Shown here: in pieces, positions 1 through 8,968 of the stretch
Layout: each line of letters starts with the position of its first letter
How positions within the stretch are numbered: the first letter of the stretch is position 1
Assembly (NCBI GenBank): GCA_025210475.1
Contig: JAOARW010000045.1
Span: forward strand, 1-47,045
Origin: Carboxylicivirga sp.
GTDB lineage: Bacteria > Bacteroidota > Bacteroidia > Bacteroidales > Marinilabiliaceae
Reading direction: 5' to 3'
Length of the DNA: 47,045 nt
Translations under genes and position numbers: made by a program
Notes under the pieces: model-generated
What the model was told of the DNA's origin: nothing
Databases searched by the model: none
Seen by the model: the letters and a program-made list of their open reading frames with translations, nothing else

Positions 1-188
1 CAACCGGTTCGCTATAAAAATAAAAACGTGTAGTATTGCAAAAATTGAAAATCATAGTGCATCCTTTTTATGTGAAAATAAAGGATACAAAACTCGTAAG
101 TTTTAGCTCACAAAACTATACGTTATCGCGGAGACGGATACCTCATTACTAAATTACTATATTACAAAATCACCATAAAAGTTTATCT

Positions 189-225
189 CAAAAAAAATAG
201 CAGGATACTTACGCACCCTGCTATT
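189..225 (-). terminator. Intrinsic terminator of serA
   Basis: Read on the minus strand, AATAGCAGG pairs with CCTGCTATT (9 bp, loop of 12) and is followed by a run of eight T. It lies 45 bases beyond the serA stop codon, so it should end the serC-serA transcript. The bases to its left (1-188) show only a weak AGTTTT/AAAACT hairpin and no gene. Confidence 0.85.
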
Positions 226-269
226 CCTATATCACTAAATTTCCAATTAGCTATTTACCTAATCAGCAA

Positions 270-1193
270 TTACTTGTTTACTCTAAAAGTCTCATCGCCA
301 TTTTCGAAGAAACCAATAATTTGCTTGGCTGCTGCAACACCTGCATTGATGTTAGCTTCGGCTGTTTGAGCACCCATTTTCTTTGGAGTAAAGAAGAAAC
401 GGCCTTCGAAACCAGCTTCGAAATCAGCTTTGTTATCAGGAGCAATGTCTGAGATGTAAGTAAAGTCAGGACGATCGGCCATTAACTTCAAAATTTCTTC
501 CTCATGAATCACCTCTTTACGAGCTGTATTAACCAAAGTACCACCTTTAGGCATTTTGTTTAACAAGTCGTAATTAATCGACTGCTTGGTGTGCTCGTTA
601 GCAGGAATGTGCAACGACACATAGTCACAAGTTGAATATAACTCTTCAACAGTATCCAATGGCTTAATACCTGCTGCTTCAATTTTTTCTTTAGCTACAA
701 ATGGATCAAAAGCATAGATTTCCATGCCAAATCCTTTCGCAATCTCAGCCACATAGTGACCAACATTACCATAGGCATGAATACCAATTTTCTTACCGCG
801 CAACTCAGTACCAGCCGTTCCGTTGTATCCGTTACGAGCCATAAATACCATCATACCCAACACCAACTCACCTACAGCGTTTGAGTTTTGGCCAGGTGTA
901 TTCATGGCTACAATACCCTTCTCTGTACAAGCCTCAAGGTCAAGGTTATCAAATCCGGCACCTGCACGAACAACAATTTTCAATTCAGGAGCAGCTTCAA
1001 CCACTTCGCGCGTCACTTTATCGGAACGTACAATCATGGCATGTACATCCTTTACAGCTGCTAATAATTCAGCTTTTTCTGTATATTTTTCAAGCAATAC
1101 CAATTCGTAACCAGCCTCTTTTACAACTGGTGCAATTTGGTCAATAGCCGCTTTAGCAAATGGCTTTTCGGTAGCAACTAATATTTTTTTCAT
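270..1193 (-). CDS. serA: D-3-phosphoglycerate dehydrogenase, short form without ACT domain
   Basis: Cytosolic NAD-dependent enzyme that oxidises 3-phosphoglycerate to 3-phosphohydroxypyruvate, the first step of serine synthesis. The 307 residues hold the D-2-hydroxyacid dehydrogenase fold: substrate-domain RAGAGFDN at 76-83, nucleotide-binding GIHAYGNVG at 137-145, catalytic Arg in NTARKE (R225) and an acidic stretch around D249. No regulatory domain follows. The usual catalytic His of the TPHIGA motif is replaced by Lys: the sequence reads TPKKMGAQT (K271/K272). This matches the class of short PGDHs known from Entamoeba and Bacteroides in which Lys serves as catalytic acid, so activity is expected. 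The gene lies 122 bases downstream of serC on the same strand with a terminator-like hairpin between them. The adjacent serC makes SerA much likelier than another hydroxyacid dehydrogenase. Confidence 0.93.
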   Translation of the reverse strand: MKKILVATEKPFAKAAIDQIAPVVKEAGYELVLLEKYTEKAELLAAVKDVHAMIVRSDKVTREVVEAAPELKIVVRAGAGFDNLDLEACTEKGIVAMNTPGQNSNAVGELVLGMMVFMARNGYNGTAGTELRGKKIGIHAYGNVGHYVAEIAKGFGMEIYAFDPFVAKEKIEAAGIKPLDTVEELYSTCDYVSLHIPANEHTKQSINYDLLNKMPKGGTLVNTARKEVIHEEEILKLMADRPDFTYISDIAPDNKADFEAGFEGRFFFTPKKMGAQTAEANINAGVAAAKQIIGFFENGDETFRVNK

Positions 1194-1214
1194 TGTTTTT
1201 GGTTTTTAAGTGGT

Positions 1215-1254
1215 GATAAAAAGTAAGCCCCCAAGGGCCTACTTATATTTTATC
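1215..1254 (-). terminator. Hairpin with U-run between serC and serA
   Basis: On the minus strand AAGTAGGCCC pairs with GGGCTTACTT (10 bp with one G-U pair, loop TTGG) and is followed by TTTATC. A-T pairs outside it (GATAAAA with TTTTATC) can lengthen the stem. It lies in the 122-base gap after serC, so it may reduce read-through into serA and set a serC:serA ratio, or end serC transcription with serA having its own start. Confidence 0.6.
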
Positions 1255-1315
1255 ATCAGAAATTGGCAGCTACAATTTAACTTCTGCCTTCTGACTCTGA
1301 ACTAACAAACTTTGT

Positions 1316-2386
1316 TTAATGCTTCGCTTCAAATTCTTTCATGGCATCAGCTAAAGCCTGAATGCTTGACTTAGGCATTGCATTGTATGTAGAAGCACGG
1401 AAACCACCTACTGAACGGTGACCTTTAATTCCGCTCATGCCACGAGCTGTAGCAAAATCGAAGAATTCTTTCTCCAACTCTTTGTATTCATCGTTCATGA
1501 TGAAACAAATGTTCATTAATGAGCGATCTTCTAAATCTGCAACCGGTGCTTTGAATAGACGGTTACGGTCGATCTCATCGTAAAGCACAGCCGCTTTTTC
1601 AATGTTGATTTTTTCCATGGCTGCCACTCCACCCATTTCTTTCAACCACTTCAAAGTTTGAAGAGCAGAGTATACAGGGAATACAGGAGGTGTGTTAAAC
1701 ATAGAACCACCATCGATGTGCGTTTTATAGTTCAACATTGTTGGAATGTGACGATCAACTTTTCCTAAGGCATCTTCTTTAACAATAGCAAAAGTTACAC
1801 CTGCAGGAGCTAAGTTCTTCTGCGCACCACCGTAAATCAATGTATATTTTGAAATATCAACCGGACGAGAGAAAATATCCGAAGACATATCAGCTACTAA
1901 AGGCACATTCACATCAAGGTCTTTCTTGATTTCTGTACCGTAAATCGTATTATTTGTTGTAATGTGGAAATAATCAGCATCAGCAGGGATATCATATCCT
2001 TTTGGAATATGGTTGTAGATTGAATCTTTTGAGGATGCAACTTCTACAACTTCACCAAAACCTTTTGCTTCTTTTAGAGCTTTGTTAGCCCATGTACCTG
2101 TATTAAGGTAAGCCGCTTTCGATTTCATTAAGTTATAAGGTACCATGCAGAATTGTGTACTGGCTCCACCTCCTACGAAAACCACTTCGTATCCGGCAGG
2201 AATGTCCAACAATTCTTTAAATAAAGCTGTTGCTTCGTCCATAACAGCAACAAACTCTTTGCTACGGTGAGAAACCTCTAACAAAGACAAGCCAGTTCCG
2301 GCAAAGTTTAAAACGGCTTCGGCCGAGTTTTTAATTGTTGACTCAGGCAAAATTGATGGTCCTGCTGAAAAGTTGTGAATCTTCAT
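1316..2386 (-). CDS. serC: Phosphoserine aminotransferase
   Basis: PLP enzyme that transfers the amino group of glutamate to 3-phosphohydroxypyruvate, giving phosphoserine; the same enzyme type serves pyridoxal phosphate synthesis in some bacteria. The 356 residues are full family length. Hallmarks are the N-terminal [10 protein letters not shown] (5-14), the GGGASTQF phosphate-cup segment (72-79), [11 protein letters not shown] (165-175) and the Schiff-base lysine in [12 protein letters not shown] (K190). The C-terminal [15 protein letters not shown] segment contains the conserved substrate-binding Arg residues. It lies upstream of serA on the same strand. No exact TAnnTTTG promoter element was found in the 281 bases before it. 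What removes the phosphate (SerB) is not in the window. Confidence 0.96.
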   Translation of the reverse strand: MKIHNFSAGPSILPESTIKNSAEAVLNFAGTGLSLLEVSHRSKEFVAVMDEATALFKELLDIPAGYEVVFVGGGASTQFCMVPYNLMKSKAAYLNTGTWANKALKEAKGFGEVVEVASSKDSIYNHIPKGYDIPADADYFHITTNNTIYGTEIKKDLDVNVPLVADMSSDIFSRPVDISKYTLIYGGAQKNLAPAGVTFAIVKEDALGKVDRHIPTMLNYKTHIDGGSMFNTPPVFPVYSALQTLKWLKEMGGVAAMEKINIEKAAVLYDEIDRNRLFKAPVADLEDRSLMNICFIMNDEYKELEKEFFDFATARGMSGIKGHRSVGGFRASTYNAMPKSSIQALADAMKEFEAKH

Positions 2387-2667
2387 TTTATTAAAATTTT
2401 AATACTGCTTATTACTTACGTTTATTTGCTTAATGTTTTGAGTTTATAAAATTATGAATAATCTGCTGCAAAGCACATAAAATCAGATAAAATCTACCTT
2501 ACAATTTATAAGCATTCTCATGTATTCCTCCCTATTTTAAAGGTCTAATCGAGAAAAACACCTTTGCTTAAGTTACCAATAATCAATTGGCTACAATGCC
2601 TTATTAAACACTCTCTCAAAACATGATATTTATCACCTTATTGGCGATTTTTTTCTTAATTGATGAA

Positions 2668-3750
2668 TTATACAAAAGGAATTTTAACCACTTTAGCCTT
2701 TAACTTGCGATTACGAACCTTAATATATATTTCTGTATCAAACTTGGTATAGCCCTTATTGATGTAGGCCATTCCGACACCTTTTTGTAACATTGGCGAC
2801 ATGGTTCCTGATGTTACCCGTCCAATTACCTCGTCATTTTCGTTCACAACTTCATAATCCTTACGTGGGATTCCTCTGTCCTCCAACACAAAGCCCCTTA
2901 AGCGTTTCGAAACACCTTCTTCTTTTTGCTTTAAAAGATATTCGCTATCGATGAACTTATTGCCATCGTTGAATTTCGTGATCCAACCTAAACCAGCTTC
3001 AATCGATGAAGTTGTATCATCAATATCGTTACCATATAAGCAAAATCCCTTCTCCAAACGTAAGGTATCGCGAGCTGCCAATCCAATTGGAAGAATTCCT
3101 TCCTCTTCACCAGATTTAAAAACTTCTTCCCACACTTTCTCGGCGTCACCATTGTGAATGTACAATTCGAATCCACCCGAACCAGTATAACCCGTATTGG
3201 AAATAATCACATCATCTGCCCCGGCAATAGCGCCTGTTGTAAACGTATAATAAGGAATGGATGATAAATCTATTTCAGTTAATTTTTGCAGAACAGCCTC
3301 TGCTTTGGGCCCCTGAATAGCTAACTGAGAAATAGCATCACTGGTATTTTCCAACTCAGCTCCCATGGTATTTTGCTCATTTACCCATGCCCAATCTTTA
3401 TCGATATTAGCTGCATTAACTACCAGCAGGTATTTTTCCTCTTCGTATTTGTAAACCAATAAATCATCTACAATACCACCTTTTCCGTTGGGGAAACAAG
3501 AATACTGTGCCTGTCCAATGGATAAAGCAGCCACATCATTGGAAGTCACTTTTTGTACCAAATCAAAGGCTTTGGGACCTTTAACCCAAAATTCGCCCAT
3601 ATGCGAAACATCAAAAACACCAACACCATTTCGAACCGTCATGTGCTCGTTGTTGATGCCTGAATATTCAATTGGCATTTCATAGCCGGCGAAAGAAACA
3701 ATTTTTGCCCCTAAGGCTTCATGGAATTTGTAAAAGGCTGTTCGTTTCAT
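2668..3750 (-). CDS. gcvT: Aminomethyltransferase (glycine cleavage system T protein)
   Basis: Cytosolic folate enzyme of the glycine cleavage system: it takes the aminomethyl group from lipoyl-GcvH, releases ammonia and forms 5,10-methylene-tetrahydrofolate. The 360 residues are normal length. Visible marks are [14 protein letters not shown] (46-59), [11 protein letters not shown] with the catalytic Asp (D95/D96), the folate-binding [14 protein letters not shown], and the C-terminal barrel with [12 protein letters not shown] and GMAYI. GcvH, GcvP and Lpd are not in the window, so gcvT is separated from its partners. A 19-codon ORF lies between its likely promoter and its start. No clear glycine riboswitch was recognised in the roughly 150-base leader. 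Confidence 0.95.
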   Translation of the reverse strand: MKRTAFYKFHEALGAKIVSFAGYEMPIEYSGINNEHMTVRNGVGVFDVSHMGEFWVKGPKAFDLVQKVTSNDVAALSIGQAQYSCFPNGKGGIVDDLLVYKYEEEKYLLVVNAANIDKDWAWVNEQNTMGAELENTSDAISQLAIQGPKAEAVLQKLTEIDLSSIPYYTFTTGAIAGADDVIISNTGYTGSGGFELYIHNGDAEKVWEEVFKSGEEEGILPIGLAARDTLRLEKGFCLYGNDIDDTTSSIEAGLGWITKFNDGNKFIDSEYLLKQKEEGVSKRLRGFVLEDRGIPRKDYEVVNENDEVIGRVTSGTMSPMLQKGVGMAYINKGYTKFDTEIYIKVRNRKLKAKVVKIPFV

Positions 3751-3767
3751 ATGATTATAATTTGTTT

Positions 3768-3827
3768 TTATCGGTCAAACGGAACTTCCACAAAAATTCG
3801 TAAAATGAATTCTCCTGGTTGTTTCAT
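3768..3827 (-). CDS. Possible 19-residue upstream ORF in the gcvT leader
   Basis: An ATG-to-TAA frame encoding [19 protein letters not shown] lies inside the predicted gcvT leader and ends 17 bases before the gcvT ATG. The peptide is hydrophobic in the middle and charged at the end. There is no Shine-Dalgarno match, which is common in Bacteroidota. It could be a leader peptide, a conserved small protein or chance; the sequence alone does not decide. I know no family for it. Confidence 0.3.
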   Translation of the reverse strand: MKQPGEFILRIFVEVPFDR

Positions 3828-3907
3828 CTTATTTATTATTAATTGATACTTATTCAATAGTTTAACTTAAACCCAACTAACAATTTATAATAAAGTTGGG
3901 CATTGAA

Positions 3908-3936
3908 CAAATGTAGAAAAATAATCAAGTGCCAAA
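3908..3936 (-). promoter_or_regulatory. Promoter of gcvT, -7 TACATTTG
   Basis: Minus-strand TACATTTG (plus 3908-3915) matches the Bacteroidota -7 consensus TAnnTTTG exactly. A TTTG suitable as -33 element lies 17 bases upstream (plus 3933-3936). The predicted leader is about 150 bases. Confidence 0.6.
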
Positions 3937-4026
3937 AAATGATAATTGTGGGCTAAAAAACCTAATTAATATCACCTGAAATGGCATCAGACTATATGGT
4001 CTGGAAATTAATTCAACGAAAAAAGT

Positions 4027-4034
4027 TACATTTG
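4027..4034 (+). promoter_or_regulatory. -7 element TACATTTG before the HPt gene
   Basis: Exact TAnnTTTG match 46 bases before the HPt start codon. No good -33 TTTG stands at 17-21 bases, so only the -7 half is supported. It faces the gcvT promoter across about 110 bases. Confidence 0.5.
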
Positions 4035-4080
4035 TCAAATAATTTGTATTTTGAAGTTTAATTTAATTGAAATTTAATCA

Positions 4081-4548
4081 ATGCCGAATCCACATTCACA
4101 CATTGACCTTGGTTATTTGGAAAGCATCACCGATGGCAGCCAAGACCTTATCAAAGAGTTAATTGAAATTTTCATTGAACAAATACCTGAATTTGTAGAT
4201 GGCTTTGAGGAAGGGTTAACTCAAAAAGATTGGATGAAAGTAGCGGCGGTGGCACATAAAGCTAAGTCGTCGGTTATGTCGATGGGAATGCAGGAATTGG
4301 GCAATCAGGATTTAAAAAATCTGGAACTAATTGCAAAATTATTGCGAATTGACGAACTTAATGCGATGAATAATAACTCTGAAGAGTCCAATGAGTTAAG
4401 CAAAAGCATTGATGGATACTCGGAAGATCGAAAGGAATGGTTGAAGAACAATAAGAATGTAGAATGTGTTGAAGAGATAATCAACCGTTTTAACCAAACC
4501 TGCGAAGCAGCAATCAGTGAGTTGCAAGAAGTTATTGAAAACGAATAA
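4081..4548 (+). CDS. Stand-alone HPt (histidine phosphotransfer) domain protein
   Basis: Likely a cytosolic phosphorelay carrier that passes a phosphoryl group between receiver domains. Residues about 8-75 form the HPt helices: IDLGYLESITDG at the start, then VAAVAHKAKSSVMSMGM, where H59 is the expected phosphorylated histidine followed by the typical K-x-S-S. The remaining residues to 155 are helical and acidic (ending SELQEVIENE) and carry an Asn/Ser-rich insertion around 105-125. No kinase or response regulator lies nearby, so partners are unknown. The next gene, 11 bases downstream, encodes a STAS-domain protein; the two probably share a transcript. Confidence 0.8.
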   Translation: MPNPHSHIDLGYLESITDGSQDLIKELIEIFIEQIPEFVDGFEEGLTQKDWMKVAAVAHKAKSSVMSMGMQELGNQDLKNLELIAKLLRIDELNAMNNNSEESNELSKSIDGYSEDRKEWLKNNKNVECVEEIINRFNQTCEAAISELQEVIENE

Positions 4549-4559
4549 AACTAAGGTAT

Positions 4560-4886
4560 ATGCTACAAGTTAAAGAACATGATGGGGTAATGTTCGGTGT
4601 TTTAGCTGAAACAGATCGCTTAACCGCAACTGTTGCACCAGAATTAAAAGCTGAACTAACATCGGCACTTTCTAATAATGGCGTTAAAATGGTGTTAAAT
4701 CTTTCAAACATCAATTTTATTGATAGTACAGGAATCGGAACGCTTATTAGCGCCTTAAAAACAGCAAGACAACACGATGGCTCATTTCAGTTATGCAGCA
4801 TCAAAACTGACGTATTAAGTTTATTAAAGCTGATGAAACTGGATAAAGTGTTCGACATTTTTGAATCTGAAGAACAAATCGCATAA
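4560..4886 (+). CDS. STAS-domain protein, anti-sigma-factor-antagonist type
   Basis: 108-residue single-domain STAS protein of the SpoIIAA/RsbV kind. These bind a partner such as an anti-sigma kinase and are switched by phosphorylation of a conserved serine. The expected site is in NFIDSTGIGTLISA (S56, with T57 next to it). The preceding segment VAPELKAEL and the C-terminal LLKLMKLDKVFDIF fit the family. No RsbW/SpoIIAB-type kinase or PP2C phosphatase gene is present. Its pairing with an HPt protein suggests a link between a phosphorelay and a partner switch, which is inference. A strong terminator follows directly. Confidence 0.85.
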   Translation: MLQVKEHDGVMFGVLAETDRLTATVAPELKAELTSALSNNGVKMVLNLSNINFIDSTGIGTLISALKTARQHDGSFQLCSIKTDVLSLLKLMKLDKVFDIFESEEQIA

Positions 4887-4891
4887 TATAG

Positions 4892-4915
4892 AAAAACCGC
4901 TTAGGCGGTTTTTTT
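4892..4915. terminator. Bidirectional terminator between the STAS gene and citC
   Basis: AAAAACCGC-TTAG-GCGGTTTTT forms a compact stem with a T-run on both strands. It ends the HPt-STAS transcript and, read from the other side, the cit operon. The citC stop codon overlaps its T-run. Confidence 0.88.
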
Positions 4916-5996
4916 AATGCCTTGAATCAATATTTTGTAAGCTTGATTTGATGCCGGTAAGATCAATCTCCTCAAAATAATCGATTGTTGTTTGGGGCAA
5001 AAACTCGTTTAACGAGCTAGTCTGATCCAATTTAATTTCCTGCCGAACCTTACTGGCACTTATATAGTTGGTATCCTCATCCTGATTTGTAGATTTACGA
5101 CTTACTTCAATACACTGCACGCCTTTTACCGGAAGATTTGCCTTCATTACCCGATTATACACACCAGTGGTCGCACAATAATTTTCAGTACCCACATAGC
5201 GTTTATTAATGCCTAAAACCGGAACAATGTGCTGACAAAAAATAGCAATATCGAGTTCGGCCTGTTTTTGCGTAATCATATCAGGCACTTCGTTTTTCAG
5301 AAAATAATTTGGAAAAGTGGCACAAGACACAACGTATTCACCTCCTTTTACCAGAATAACATTGTTTAAATGCTTTGTACCCCGTTTGATCATTTCAAAG
5401 CGGTCGCGAAACGAAAAAACGGACTTTTCTGTTTCCACAACAAATATATAGACCAAATCATTTTCATTGGCTGCCTTTTCAATTAAATATTGATGCCCTA
5501 ATGTAAACGGATTGGCATTCATTACAATGGCAGCTACCTCATTAGCATTTTGGGGATAACGAATGGACTTTAGATAGTTTTTATAATCCTCCACATTTTG
5601 ATAACCAAATTCCAGAACAGAAATGAGTGGTTCGGCACTGGCAATGTGTGAATAACCAATTCCTTCGAATCGCAAAATATTATCCGGACGGGTAAAGACA
5701 AAAGCCTGTTGATAGCTTTGCATGACATGTTCGGTCAGATGCGTTACCAAATGAGCAAAAGCTCCTGTTTCTCTGAATTGAGGCGCAATTGCCACGTATT
5801 TTAATATTTTACCCTGACAAGAACCAACACCCACAATATCATCGTTCAAACTATAAAGCAGAACCGAGTATTCAACTGCCGATTCATCAAAATAAAAACC
5901 CAAGGGCGAAAGAAAACGACGAATTAACTTAACATCATACTGGCTCGATAAATCAACCTCCTCAATCCTATATTCAGAATTCTCTATCATACTCAA
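4914..5996 (-). CDS. citC: [Citrate (pro-3S)-lyase] ligase
   Basis: Acetylates the thiol of the citrate lyase prosthetic group using acetate and ATP, converting inactive HS-lyase to the active acetyl form. The 360 residues have an N-terminal GNAT-like half (about 5-125, VAIAPQFRETGAFAHLVTHL) and a C-terminal nucleotidyltransferase half. The ATP-binding signature is NANPFTLGHQYLIEKAA, and ISASKVRQEI near residue 320 matches the ISxxxxR motif. The start overlaps the citXG stop by four bases, which indicates translational coupling. It is the last gene of the cit operon. Confidence 0.94.
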   Translation of the reverse strand: MSMIENSEYRIEEVDLSSQYDVKLIRRFLSPLGFYFDESAVEYSVLLYSLNDDIVGVGSCQGKILKYVAIAPQFRETGAFAHLVTHLTEHVMQSYQQAFVFTRPDNILRFEGIGYSHIASAEPLISVLEFGYQNVEDYKNYLKSIRYPQNANEVAAIVMNANPFTLGHQYLIEKAANENDLVYIFVVETEKSVFSFRDRFEMIKRGTKHLNNVILVKGGEYVVSCATFPNYFLKNEVPDMITQKQAELDIAIFCQHIVPVLGINKRYVGTENYCATTGVYNRVMKANLPVKGVQCIEVSRKSTNQDEDTNYISASKVRQEIKLDQTSSLNEFLPQTTIDYFEEIDLTGIKSSLQNIDSRH

Positions 5997-7405
5997 TGCC
6001 TGATATATTCAGTCTGACAACAATGTAATGCAATGGTTACTGCCAATAAATCGGCTGATCCCCCCGGGGAAATTCGATTTGAGTTACACCATTTAACCAA
6101 TTGCTCATAAGAATTTTTGCACCCCTTTTCCCATTCTTCCAGAGCTTGTAATGATTTACTTTTCAGTTGCTCCAATACTGTTTTATCATGCCTGTAAAGC
6201 ACATTTGTATCATTATTGATCGTCATGATTCTTAACAAGACCGGTGTCAATAAATGATTTAAATCTTTGTCAGTATAACTATTAAAATCCTTATTAATAA
6301 TATGGTTTAAGGCAGGTAATGAATGATGTAAAACGGTTGGTAGTCCTTGCTCGGCTTCCCCCCTGGCTCCGGCTGCCTGAAGGCCATACAGCGCAAAGCA
6401 CTGCTGACCATGACTCAACTCAGCCCCTTTTCCTGCAGCACACAACTCCCTCTGAACCAATCCTCTTGTAAGTTGCTGAATAACGGAAGAAAATGCTGTT
6501 ATTTTAAGATATCCCAGGCGTTTTATAACACGAACCATAGCAAAACAACTGATGGCCATCAAAAAGATGGCTCCCTTATGGGTATTTACGCCATTGGTCG
6601 TTTCAAACATGGCCAGTTCCATTTGCATGCCAATGTTTTTAATAACCGGCAAAGCTGCTGATACATCCTTCGCGTTATAGGAAAGTGCATAACGATTTAT
6701 CTCCATAAAGTAAGGCGATAAAGACGCAATGGCATTGATAAAGGTTAAATAATCCATATCGGAATGAGCACCCATTGAGTTACGGCAAACCAAACCTGGT
6801 TTGGGACTCAATGCCACCTCATGCAATAAGCCCTTTACAGCAAAACCCGCCACATCATTCAGCATTTTATCTTGCTTATGCTTAAGCATAAAGTCTGTTA
6901 TTGCCTCAATCATTGCCAGTCGTACTTCTTCGATGGCATGTCGCTTGTTTTGCCGGCAATGCAGCGCTGATTGTTCACATATAAAGCAAGCCTTTGCTTT
7001 ACCCGATGAAAGTGGAACTCCCTCATTACTTAATACATCCAAATCAACAATGCGCCCCAATGAAAAGCTTTCTTCAAACTGCTCAGTCAATTCTTTCAGT
7101 TGCCACGCATCGAAGTGAGAAGCTTGAAATAAGTAGTAAATGGTATCTCCTGCCTCATCAGACAACTGTAATTTTTTACTGTATTGATTATTGGCATTAT
7201 GCGATAATAAGAAGCGTTTAAATGCTTCATCAACGATGGCGATAAACTCTTTTAAAGAAGCATTTGATTTGGGCAATCCGGGAATGTTTAATTGCAGGGA
7301 AATCAAATGAAATCCTTTTGCAACAAGCTCCATTTTACGCTGCTGACGAGCTTCGCGAGCCGCCAGCAGCAGTTCAAACAGGTCTGTATCTCGCTGTTGT
7401 TCCAT
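5993..7405 (-). CDS. citXG: CitX-CitG fusion: apo-citrate lyase phosphoribosyl-dephospho-CoA transferase / triphosphoribosyl-dephospho-CoA synthase
   Basis: Bifunctional 470-residue protein that makes and attaches the citrate lyase cofactor. Residues about 1-175 match CitX, which loads the cofactor onto the serine of CitD: AAREARQQRKMELV near the N-terminus and a Cys-rich CFICEQSALHCRQNKRH segment near its end. Residues about 180-470 match CitG, which builds 2'-(5''-triphosphoribosyl)-3'-dephospho-CoA from ATP and dephospho-CoA: LLHEVALSPKPGLVCRNSMGAHSDM, then NTHKGAIF and GARGEAEQGLPT. Such fusions are known in several cit clusters. The start codon shares one base with the citF stop (TAATG). 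Confidence 0.92.
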   Translation of the reverse strand: MEQQRDTDLFELLLAAREARQQRKMELVAKGFHLISLQLNIPGLPKSNASLKEFIAIVDEAFKRFLLSHNANNQYSKKLQLSDEAGDTIYYLFQASHFDAWQLKELTEQFEESFSLGRIVDLDVLSNEGVPLSSGKAKACFICEQSALHCRQNKRHAIEEVRLAMIEAITDFMLKHKQDKMLNDVAGFAVKGLLHEVALSPKPGLVCRNSMGAHSDMDYLTFINAIASLSPYFMEINRYALSYNAKDVSAALPVIKNIGMQMELAMFETTNGVNTHKGAIFLMAISCFAMVRVIKRLGYLKITAFSSVIQQLTRGLVQRELCAAGKGAELSHGQQCFALYGLQAAGARGEAEQGLPTVLHHSLPALNHIINKDFNSYTDKDLNHLLTPVLLRIMTINNDTNVLYRHDKTVLEQLKSKSLQALEEWEKGCKNSYEQLVKWCNSNRISPGGSADLLAVTIALHCCQTEYIRH

Positions 7406-8958
7406 TATTCTTTTATCTGACGAATTACATCAATGACTGTTCCATCGCGATACTCCACAATTCCCACTATGCGTTCTCCCGTTTCAATCGGCTTGGCCAA
7501 ACCGGTAATACCTTCAACCTCTTCGGCTAAGGTGGCAATATCTTTTACCTGTATACCTGCCGCTTCGAGGTTTTGCTTTAATTCCGGGCGTTGAGGGTTA
7601 ACACAGATTCCTCTTTCGGTTACCAAAACATCAATGCTTTCGCCCGGCGTCACGATGGTGTGTACTTTCTTTTTAACAATAGGAATACGTCCTCTGAAAG
7701 ATGGACATACCACCACAGTTAAGTTTGCACCTGAGGCTGTATCGCTATGCCCCCCTGATGCGCCTCGCACATAACCTTCTGAACCGGTGATCACGTTAAC
7801 ATTGAAATCGGTATCTATTTCAAGGGCTCCCAAAACCACAATATCCAGTTTATTGGTCATGCAACCACAATTAAACGGATTGGCATATAAGCCGGCCGGA
7901 ATCTCGATGTGATAGGGATTTTCCATTAAGGAAGAACTCACAGCCGCATCGAAGGATTGCACATCGAATATGGAGCTAAACAAACCTTCGTTCAGCATAT
8001 CCACTCCATACGAAGTAACGCCGCCAAGAATAAAACTTCCTTTGATGGTGCGTTGCTTCATTATTTTCCGGATGTATTTGGCCACCGCCAATGAAGCACC
8101 TCCTGCTCCCACCTGAAAACTGAATCCGTCCTTTAATTCACCTGAATGTTCAATCACCTGTGCAGCCAACCGGGCAATTTGCAAATCCATTGGAGCTTTG
8201 GTAATTCGTGTGGTCCCTCCTGCAATCTTGGATGGATCACCAATTGAATCAACTTTTACCACATAGTCAATGTAATTTTGCGTTATAGACTGAGGTACAC
8301 AGGGGTAAGCCACCACATTATCAGTAACCACAATCACCTGTTTCGCATACCACGAATCAATGGCTGCATAGCCCATAGAACCAAATGCAGATGGGCCATG
8401 AGCACCGGTTGCATTACCTTCTTCATCGGCAGCTGAAGCAGCTAAAATGGCAAGGTCAATTTTAATCTTACCCGTATGAACGCTTCGAACACGTCCACCA
8501 TGTGAATGGATAACAAAAGGTTTGGGCAATACACCCTGGGCTATCGCTTTCCCCAACTCACCTCTAATTCCACTGGCATAAACCTGTGTAATCGTACCAT
8601 CTTTAAAATAAGGCAATATGGGATCGTGCGCCGTTGTTAGGCTACTGGCTGCCAAAGTAATGCCTTTAATCCCAAGCTCTGCCAGTATTTTAATGGCTTC
8701 ATAAACCAAATTATCGCCACCTCGCAAATGGTGATGAAATGAGATGGTCATGCCATTTTGGGGGTTGGTTTTAATAATGGCATCACGCAAAGTTTCACAC
8801 ATCTTATTAGAATGTGGCATTTTAGCTTTGTTAGGAGGCGGTACCGTTTTTTCCTCCATCCAGCCTTTTTTCAATTTGGTAAAGGCCCCTTCAAAAGGTT
8901 CGAGCTTGCCAACACCAGCCAACTCTTCGGGTATATCTATGTTTATTTTATTTTTCAC
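7405..8958 (-). CDS. citF: Citrate lyase alpha subunit (citrate:acetyl-ACP transferase)
   Basis: Exchanges the acetyl group on the CitD cofactor for citrate, releasing acetate and forming citryl-ACP. The 517 residues are normal CitF length and show a CoA-transferase-like fold: TISFHHHLRGGDNLV near residue 72, IHSHGGRVRSVHTGKIKIDLAILAA in the middle, and the glycine-rich VGAGGASLAVAKYI and TGSEGYVRGASGGHSDTASGA segments. It lies 10 bases downstream of citE and is coupled to citXG. Regulation within the operon is not visible beyond this packing. Confidence 0.95.
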   Translation of the reverse strand: MKNKINIDIPEELAGVGKLEPFEGAFTKLKKGWMEEKTVPPPNKAKMPHSNKMCETLRDAIIKTNPQNGMTISFHHHLRGGDNLVYEAIKILAELGIKGITLAASSLTTAHDPILPYFKDGTITQVYASGIRGELGKAIAQGVLPKPFVIHSHGGRVRSVHTGKIKIDLAILAASAADEEGNATGAHGPSAFGSMGYAAIDSWYAKQVIVVTDNVVAYPCVPQSITQNYIDYVVKVDSIGDPSKIAGGTTRITKAPMDLQIARLAAQVIEHSGELKDGFSFQVGAGGASLAVAKYIRKIMKQRTIKGSFILGGVTSYGVDMLNEGLFSSIFDVQSFDAAVSSSLMENPYHIEIPAGLYANPFNCGCMTNKLDIVVLGALEIDTDFNVNVITGSEGYVRGASGGHSDTASGANLTVVVCPSFRGRIPIVKKKVHTIVTPGESIDVLVTERGICVNPQRPELKQNLEAAGIQVKDIATLAEEVEGITGLAKPIETGERIVGIVEYRDGTVIDVIRQIKE

Positions 8959-8968
8959 AACGAACAGG

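Noticed and set aside
3751..3907. Glycine riboswitch in the gcvT leader
   Set aside because: The characteristic paired aptamer core was not recognised and the leader is short and AT-rich.
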